DNA from: Billgrantia tianxiuensis
GTDB lineage: Bacteria; Pseudomonadota; Gammaproteobacteria; Pseudomonadales; Halomonadaceae
Assembly: GCF_009834345.1 (NCBI RefSeq)
Contig: NZ_CP035042.1
Coordinates: 2,232,001-2,296,000 of the forward strand
Reading direction: 5' to 3'
Length of the DNA stretch: 64,000 bases
Part shown: piece after piece, positions 57,501-64,000 of the stretch
Position numbering within the stretch: position 1 is the first letter of the stretch
Layout: each line of letters starts with the position of its first letter
Program-made: the position numbers and the translations under genes
The notes under the pieces: generated by a model
Seen by the model: only the letters and a program-made list of their open reading frames with translations
Databases searched by the model: none
Told to the model about the DNA's origin: nothing

Positions 57501-58904
57501 ATGCCAACGTCGCCTTCCACGGCTGAAGGCGGCTCGCGACGCCCCATGCGGCGTGAGCTGCTCGAAGGTCCCATTGCCCTGACCCTGCTGCGCAAGTGCC
57601 TTCCCGTCGTGGGCGGCATGATCGCCATGATGAGCTTCAACCTGGTCGATACCTGGTTCATCGCGCGGCTGGGGCCGCAGCCACTGGCGGCGGTGTCGTT
57701 CACGTTTCCCGTCGTGTTCGCGGTGATCAGCCTGGCCATCGGCCTGGGCATCGGCACCTCGGCAGTGGTGGCGCGGCTATTGGGGCGGGGCGATCACGAC
57801 ACGGTGCGGCGAAGGGCGACGGATGCCGCGCTGCTGGCGCTGGCGGTCGGGGTGCTGCTGAGCGTGCTGGGCCTGACCACCCTCGAGCCGCTGTTCCGCC
57901 TGCTCGGAGCCGACGCCGCACTGATGCCGCACATCCGCGACTACATGGGCATCTGGTACTTGGGCGCGGCGGCGGTGATCGTGCCAAGAGTGCTCAACAG
58001 CGTGCTGCGCGCCCAGGGCAACACCCTGATCCCCGGGCTGATGATGGCACTGGCCGCGCTGCTCAACGGACTGCTCGACTGGCTGCTGATCTTCGGCGTG
58101 GGGCCGCTGCCGGCGCTGGGCGTACAGGGCGCAGCCCTGGCTACGGTGCTGAGCTGGAGCGCCATGACCGCGGCGCTGTTCTTCCAGCGCGAGCTGCGCG
58201 AGTGTCTCGACCTGCGCCATCTCACACCGAGCGGGTTGATGGCGTCGTGGCGTGAGTTGGGCCGTATTGCCGTGCCGGCGGCGATCACCAGCGTTTTCAC
58301 GCCGCTGGCCCTGGCGCTGGTCACACGCATCGTCGCCGGGCATGGCCACCATGCGGTGGCGGGCTATGGCGTGGGTACACGCATCGAGGCCATCGCCCAG
58401 ATCGGCGTGCTGGCGCTTTCGATGACCCTGCCGCCGCTGGTCAGTCAGAACGCCGGGGCTGGGCAGCACGAGCGTGTGCGGCGGGCCATCTTCGGTTGCT
58501 TCGCCTTCGTGCTGGCGTGGCAGTTCGGCGTCTGGCTGCTGCTGCAGCTGCTCGCCCCCTGGCTGATGGCCAGCTATGCCACGGGCGACGAGATGGCCGA
58601 GGTACTGCGCAGCTTCCTGTGGTGGGTGCCGCTGGGCCTGGGCGCCCAGGGCGTGGTCATTCTGGCGGTGTCGTCTTTCAATGCGCTGCATGAGCCCGCG
58701 CGCGCCATGCGTCTCTCGGTGATCCGGCTGTTCCTGCTCACGGTGCCGCTAGCCTGGCTGGGGGGTGTGCTGGGTAGCACCCAGGGCATCTTCGTCGGCT
58801 TGTTTCTGGCCAATGTACTGGTGGGGCTGGTGGCGTGGCGCGCGCTTCGCCGGCGGCTCGATGCCATGCATGCGGATGCATCAGGTCACGCTCACAGGGG
58901 GTGA
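57501..58904 (+). CDS. MATE-family multidrug/cation efflux transporter
   Basis: 467 residues with about 12 membrane helices. MIAMMSFNLVDTWFIARLGPQPLAAVSFTFPV and the repeated half (RIVAGHGHHAVAGYGVGTRIEAIAQIGVLALSMTLPPLVSQN) are MATE features. It expels drugs or organic cations in exchange for Na+ or H+. The start is ATG at 57501, beginning ten bases after the preceding terminator, which leaves little room for its own promoter. Confidence 0.9.
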   Translation: MPTSPSTAEGGSRRPMRRELLEGPIALTLLRKCLPVVGGMIAMMSFNLVDTWFIARLGPQPLAAVSFTFPVVFAVISLAIGLGIGTSAVVARLLGRGDHDTVRRRATDAALLALAVGVLLSVLGLTTLEPLFRLLGADAALMPHIRDYMGIWYLGAAAVIVPRVLNSVLRAQGNTLIPGLMMALAALLNGLLDWLLIFGVGPLPALGVQGAALATVLSWSAMTAALFFQRELRECLDLRHLTPSGLMASWRELGRIAVPAAITSVFTPLALALVTRIVAGHGHHAVAGYGVGTRIEAIAQIGVLALSMTLPPLVSQNAGAGQHERVRRAIFGCFAFVLAWQFGVWLLLQLLAPWLMASYATGDEMAEVLRSFLWWVPLGLGAQGVVILAVSSFNALHEPARAMRLSVIRLFLLTVPLAWLGGVLGSTQGIFVGLFLANVLVGLVAWRALRRRLDAMHADASGHAHRG

Positions 58905-58988
58905 GAAAAAAGCACGGCGGGGGTTGGCATTGCTCTCTTATTGGTCTACATTCGACGAAAATGTAGAAATTATTTCAGGAGAGTCACC

Positions 58989-60170
<1,182 letters not shown>

Positions 60171-60205
60171 AAGGTCATTCACACAATTGAGCCAACGAGG
60201 GGCGT

Positions 60206-60298
60206 CGGTAACAAGTCGAAGGGGAGGTCCTACGCCAGGGATGGCGTCGGTAGCGTACAGGGATGTATTCACAGTGCCTCCCCGAAGGCTTGTTGCCG
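60206..60298 (+). ncRNA. Multi-branched intergenic element with CsrA/RsmA-type GGGA loops
   Basis: 93 nt between gcdH and the CoA-transferase. Outer stem CGGTAACAAG (60206-60215) with CTTGTTGCCG (60289-60298), inner stem GGGGAGG (60221-60227) with CCTCCCC (60277-60283), and two hairpins inside with identical GGGA loops: ACGCCA-GGGA-TGGCGT (60232-60247) and TACA-GGGA-TGTA (60256-60267). GTACAGGGATGT (60255-60266) is a perfect match to the CsrA SELEX consensus RUACARGGAUGU. It ends 30 bases before the next start codon. Confidence 0.6.
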
Positions 60299-60328
60299 GA
60301 TCAGCCCCGAGTGAGCAAGGATCTCAAG

Positions 60329-61534
60329 ATGAGTGGACCTCTTGAAGGCATCACGGTGCTCGACATGTCGCGGGTACTGGCCGGCCCTTGGGCCGGCCAA
60401 CTGCTCGCCGACCTCGGGGCGCGGGTGATCAAGATCGAGCATCCAGAACGCGGTGACGACACTCGCGGCTGGGGGCCGCCATGGCTGGCCGCTGAGGATG
60501 AGGTCGAGCGCGTGGCGGCCTACTTCCTGTGCGCCAACCGCGGCAAGCAGTCGCTGGCAGTGGACGTTGCGAGCGAGCGGGGTCAGGCGCTGATCCGCCA
60601 GCTCGCCGCCGGTGCCGACGTCATGCTCGAGAACTTCAAGGTCGGCGGCCTGGCCAAGTACGGCCTCGACTACGCCAGCCTGAAGGCGCTCAACCCACGG
60701 CTGATCGGTTGTTCCATCACCGGCTTCGGCCAGGATGGCCCCTATGCGCACCGCGCCGGCTACGACTTCATGATCCAGGCCATGGGCGGGCTGATGAGCA
60801 TCGGCGGCGAGCCGGAAGGCATGCCGATGAAAACCGGCGTGGCCATTACCGACGTGATGACGGGGCTATATGCCACCATCGGCGTGCTGGCGGCACTGTA
60901 CGAGCGTGTGCGCACCGGGCAAGGGCGGCACGTCGACGTGGCGTTGCTCGACGTGCAGGTAGCGGCGCTCGCCAACCAGGCGCTCAACGCCCTGGTCAGC
61001 GGGGTGTCGCCCGAGCGTCACGGCAACGCCCACCCCAACATCGTGCCTTACCAGGCCTTTGCCTGTGCTGATGGGCATCTGGTGCTCACCGTGGGCAACG
61101 ACGCCCAGTTCTCACGCCTGGCTGAGCTGCTGGGCCATCCTGAGTGGGCCCGGGATGCGGCTTATGCCACCAATGCTGCCCGGGTGGGCAATCGTGAGCA
61201 GTTGGTATCTCTGATCCAGTCGATCTTCCTCACCCGTCGGCGCGACGAGTGGCTGGCCGAACTGGAGGCGCGAGGCATTCCCGCCGGGCCGATCAACACC
61301 ATTGCTGAAGTGTTCGACGACCCTCAAGTGAAACACCGCGGCATGCAGCGTTCGCTCAAGCGTGGCGAACTCGACGTGCCTCAGGTGGCCTGTCCGCTGC
61401 GCTTCGACAGCGAGCCTGCACTGAGCGAGGTGGCCCCGCCCCGGCTGGGCCAGGACAGCGACACGATACTCGCCGAGATGGGCCTGACCGCCGACGATAT
61501 CGCTCGCCTGCGGCGCGAGGGCATCGTGCGCTAG
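60329..61534 (+). CDS. CaiB/Frc-type CoA-transferase, probable glutarate CoA-transferase
   Basis: 401 residues from the ATG at 60329 (GTG 60311 also possible). Family III CoA-transferase: LEGITVLDMSRVLAGPWAGQLLADLGARVIKIEHP with the catalytic Asp likely near AHRAGYDFMIQAMGGLMSIGG, plus YQAFACADGHLVLTVGND and RGIPAGPINTIAEVFDDPQV. Next to gcdH in Pseudomonas-type clusters this enzyme makes glutaryl-CoA from glutarate and succinyl-CoA. Confidence 0.88.
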   Translation: MSGPLEGITVLDMSRVLAGPWAGQLLADLGARVIKIEHPERGDDTRGWGPPWLAAEDEVERVAAYFLCANRGKQSLAVDVASERGQALIRQLAAGADVMLENFKVGGLAKYGLDYASLKALNPRLIGCSITGFGQDGPYAHRAGYDFMIQAMGGLMSIGGEPEGMPMKTGVAITDVMTGLYATIGVLAALYERVRTGQGRHVDVALLDVQVAALANQALNALVSGVSPERHGNAHPNIVPYQAFACADGHLVLTVGNDAQFSRLAELLGHPEWARDAAYATNAARVGNREQLVSLIQSIFLTRRRDEWLAELEARGIPAGPINTIAEVFDDPQVKHRGMQRSLKRGELDVPQVACPLRFDSEPALSEVAPPRLGQDSDTILAEMGLTADDIARLRREGIVR

Positions 61535-61556
61535 CGTGCCGGCGCGTGCGATAGGC

Positions 61557-62338
61557 TCAGGCGGCCGTGGGGGCCGGGCACTGTCCCAAGGCCTGGCCAT
61601 GGGCGGAAGGCAGCAGGCCCAGCGTGCCGACGCCGGGCAGCTTGACGCCGAGCGCTGCCGGATCGATGCCAAGTACCAGGCCGGCGAGATTGAATTCGAC
61701 CCCCTCCTGCAACCCGATGGCAGCACCCAGCACGCCGCCAAGTGAGAACTGTACCCCCGTGCCGCTGGGGTGGCGGCGAATACGCCCCCGCCCAGGTAGT
61801 CCTTGCCGATGGCACTGGAGGGCAGTGTCACGGAGAGCTCGGGTACCTCGCGGATCAGCCAGGCCACGAAGGTGTTGCTGTTGGGGCCAGGCCAGGCGCG
61901 GTAACGGTCGCGATAGGGGTAGTCCGGCAGCAGGGTCTCGATGCGCTCGATGGCGCGCTCGGCGGTGCTGCCGCACAGTGTGGCATGCAGGGTGGGCGAG
62001 CTGCCGAACCAGGCGCGGTCGGGCATGCCGACGCGCGAGGAGAGCGCGGGACGACCCCAGCCCGTCACCTGATGCAGCGTATAGCTTGCGGCTCCTTCCG
62101 GCTTGGTGGCCACCCAGGCGTGTACGGCAAAGATGCCGCGCCAGTTGAAGGCCCGCGCCGAGTAGACCTGTACCACCGCTTCGTGGGTCTGGCTCGGGTC
62201 GGGCGCCAGTCCCATGCTGCTGCGGTCGGCACTGCGCCAGTCGCCGCGGGTGTCGATATCCCCGAACCCCCACATGTAGAGCGGTCCGCCGGCCAGCAGC
62301 GATATCAGGATCAGCACACCAACGAACAGCTTGAGCAT
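61557..62338 (-). CDS. DUF3750-like membrane-anchored protein (frameshifted)
   Basis: 260 residues after repair. One N-terminal hydrophobic anchor (MLKLFVGVLILISLLAGGPLYM), then VVQVYSARAFNWRGIFAVHAWVATK and WPGPNSNTFVAWLIREVPEL, typical of DUF3750 proteins. One base lost from the G run 61767-61770; restored ATPSGTGVQFSLGGVLGAAIGLQEGVEFNLAGLVLG. Function unknown. Convergent with the CoA-transferase gene. Confidence 0.75.
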
Positions 62339-62354
62339 GGCGTGGCTCTCTCGT

Positions 62355-63206
62355 TCAGCGCGGCGAGAAGCGTCGCGTCAGCCCCGTCTCGGCAATCATG
62401 CGGGTCGAGATCTCTTCCACCGAGAAGCGCGTGGTGTCGATGTAGGGAATGTGCATCTGGCGGTAGAGTCCTTCGGCCTGTTCCACTTCCTGTACGCACT
62501 GGTCCAGCGAGCTGTAGCGGCTATTGGGCCGCCGCTCGTGGCGAATCGCGGCCAACCGGCGCGGGTCGATCGTCAACCCGAACAGCTTGTGGCGGTATTG
62601 GGCGAGGGCGCGAGGCAGCTTCAGGGTTCCGTCTTCGTCGAGATCGTCTTCGGTGAGCGGATAGTTGGCGGCGCGAATGCCGAACTGCAGGGCCAGGTAG
62701 AGCGAAGTGGGCGTCTTGCCGCAGCGCGACACGCCGACCAGTATCACGTCGGCCTGGTCGTACTGGTGGGTGCGGGCCCCGTCGTCGTTGTCCAGGGCGA
62801 AGTGGACCGAGTGGATGCGGTCCATGTAGACCTCATCCTGACCGATGGAGTGCGTGCGGCCCACGGTGTAGCTCGAGTGGGTGCCGAGTTCTTTCTCCAG
62901 TGGCTTGAGGAAGGTGGAGAAGATGTCCACCTTGAAGCCCGGTGCGCTGCGGATCACTTCGCGGATGGACTCATCGACGATGGTGTCGATGATGATCGGC
63001 TGCTCGCCATCGCGGACGGCGGTGTTTTCGATGATCTCGACCAGGGTGCGGGCCTTGTCGATGGTATCGATGTAGGGCTTGGTCAGCATGCGCAGGTCAA
63101 CGTTCTCGAACTGCGCAAGCAGGCTACGGCCCAGGCTCTCGGCAGTGATGCCGGTGCCGTCGGAGATGAAGAAGGCGGTACGGGACATGGCGTCGGCAAG
63201 GTCCAT
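62355..63206 (-). CDS. ppsR: PEP synthetase regulatory protein (kinase/pyrophosphorylase)
   Basis: 283 residues from the ATG at 63206; an ATG at 63188 ([13 protein letters not shown]) is equally plausible. DUF299 family: ADP-dependent kinase and Pi-dependent phosphorylase of PEP synthetase. [20 protein letters not shown]-loop [33 protein letters not shown]. Divergent from ppsA, its target. The 63207-63480 gap holds their promoters but no gene. Confidence 0.93.
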   Translation of the reverse strand: MDLADAMSRTAFFISDGTGITAESLGRSLLAQFENVDLRMLTKPYIDTIDKARTLVEIIENTAVRDGEQPIIIDTIVDESIREVIRSAPGFKVDIFSTFLKPLEKELGTHSSYTVGRTHSIGQDEVYMDRIHSVHFALDNDDGARTHQYDQADVILVGVSRCGKTPTSLYLALQFGIRAANYPLTEDDLDEDGTLKLPRALAQYRHKLFGLTIDPRRLAAIRHERRPNSRYSSLDQCVQEVEQAEGLYRQMHIPYIDTTRFSVEEISTRMIAETGLTRRFSPR

Positions 63207-63480
63207 TACGATTGGACCACCTATTGTCGTGGCTGGTGTCGTTGGCGGCAAGGCGGAGCTGCCTTGCCGCCTGTCCCGACTACAGAAAACGCGCAAATCG
63301 TGCCGTTGTTGTAAAAAACCTCCAGTGACTTCGATGTTAGACCAATGGCGAATATGGCCGCTTGCGTTTAAGGTGGGCAGCATTGCGTTTTTCGCCTGAG
63401 GCGGCTCTGCCCGAGAAATCGGCAAGCGCAAGCGGCGCAACGGCGGCAGGGCCTCGGCAACGAAAATCAAAGGGGGTTAC

Positions 63481-64000
63481 GTGGAAGATTACATCCTGTG
63501 GTTCGATCAACTCGGCATGGACGATGTGGAGCGGGTGGGCGGTAAGAACGCCTCGCTCGGCGAGATGATCTCCAACCTTTCGGGAGCCGGCGTCACCGTC
63601 CCTGGCGGCTTTGCCACCACCGCCCATGCCTATCGTGAATTCCTCGCCCATGAAGGGCTCAACGAGCGGATCAACCAGGCCCTGGCACGACTCGACGTCG
63701 ACGATGTCAGCGAACTTGCCCGGGTCGGCGCCCAGATTCGCCAGTGGGTGATCGATACTCCGCTGCCGCCCACCTTCGAGACGCACCTGCGTAGCGCCTA
63801 CGACAAACTTGCCAGCCAGCATCCCAACCTCAAGGTGGCGGTGCGCAGTTCGGCTACCGCCGAGGACCTGCCGGACGCTTCATTCGCCGGGCAGCAGGAG
63901 ACCTTCCTCAACATCGAGGGCTTCGACAACGTCAAGCGTGCCGTGCACGAGGTGTTCGCCTCGCTGTTCAATGACCGTGCCATCTCCTACCGTGTGCATC
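63481..64000 (+). CDS. ppsA: Phosphoenolpyruvate synthase (5' part)
   Basis: First 173 residues of PEP synthase, cut by the window edge. GTG start; the protein begins [30 protein letters not shown], then [17 protein letters not shown] and [28 protein letters not shown], the ATP-grasp nucleotide-binding domain. Converts pyruvate, ATP and water to PEP in gluconeogenesis. A GGGGG stretch lies upstream of the start. Confidence 0.95.
   Translation, partial: MEDYILWFDQLGMDDVERVGGKNASLGEMISNLSGAGVTVPGGFATTAHAYREFLAHEGLNERINQALARLDVDDVSELARVGAQIRQWVIDTPLPPTFETHLRSAYDKLASQHPNLKVAVRSSATAEDLPDASFAGQQETFLNIEGFDNVKRAVHEVFASLFNDRAISYRVH

Overview
The window is about 64 kb of high-GC chromosomal DNA from a gammaproteobacterium, most likely Halomonas or a close relative (Halomonadaceae). 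The gene order lexA-psrA-L,D-transpeptidase-nagZ-hpt, the Pseudomonas-like tRNA-Val(GAC), a phasin, an RNase J-type enzyme and abundant amino-acid catabolism fit that group. No prophage, integrase, insertion sequence or CRISPR array was seen.

Layout. 0-5 kb: mrp/apbC tail, dcd, purM-purN, a PerM-type permease and hda. 5-10.5 kb: a lipoprotein, a phasin, a PAS-GGDEF diguanylate cyclase divergent from an FNR-type regulator, an orphan helical protein and fumC with an FNR-like box between them. 10.6-14.7 kb: glpD-glpR/glpK with GlpR operators. 14.7-18.8 kb: two tRNA-Val genes, a free-methionine-sulfoxide reductase, a thiamine-binding protein, and metNIQ behind a structured terminating leader. 19-25 kb: ribE and a nucleobase salvage block (purine permease, apt, gpt, ung, upp, uraA). 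25.9-29.5 kb: molybdenum cofactor operon mobA-mobB-moaC/D-moaE-moaA. 29.6-38.4 kb: short H-NS-like protein, RNase J-like enzyme, purU, membrane protein, dinB, lexA, psrA, an L,D-transpeptidase, nagZ, hpt. 38.6-61.5 kb: a large catabolic region. It holds 2-aminoadipate/2-oxoadipate metabolism (class III aminotransferase, HglS-type DUF1338 enzyme, AmaA/AmaB-like enzymes), beta-alanine and methylmalonate-semialdehyde use (mmsA, omega-aminotransferase), valine degradation (LiuR-like regulator, acyl-CoA dehydrogenase, HIBYL-CoA hydrolase, mmsB), and glutaryl-CoA metabolism (gcdH plus a CoA-transferase). 61.5-64 kb: a DUF3750-like protein, ppsR and the start of ppsA.

Sequence quality matters. Nineteen genes carry -1 frameshifts (20 events, moaE has two), nearly all in short G or C runs, and each is repaired by restoring one base. 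Housekeeping genes such as lexA, ung, uraA and nagZ are hit, so these look like uncorrected homopolymer deletions in the assembly and not decay. Coordinates below span the whole repaired gene.

The most interesting non-coding signals are: a family of roughly 115-142 bp nested palindromes placed just after genes, with co-varying arms; a 93-nt multi-branched element before the CoA-transferase gene carrying a perfect CsrA/RsmA consensus loop; a promoter-leader-terminator module before metN; and a terminator-like hairpin at the start of the H-NS-like transcript.
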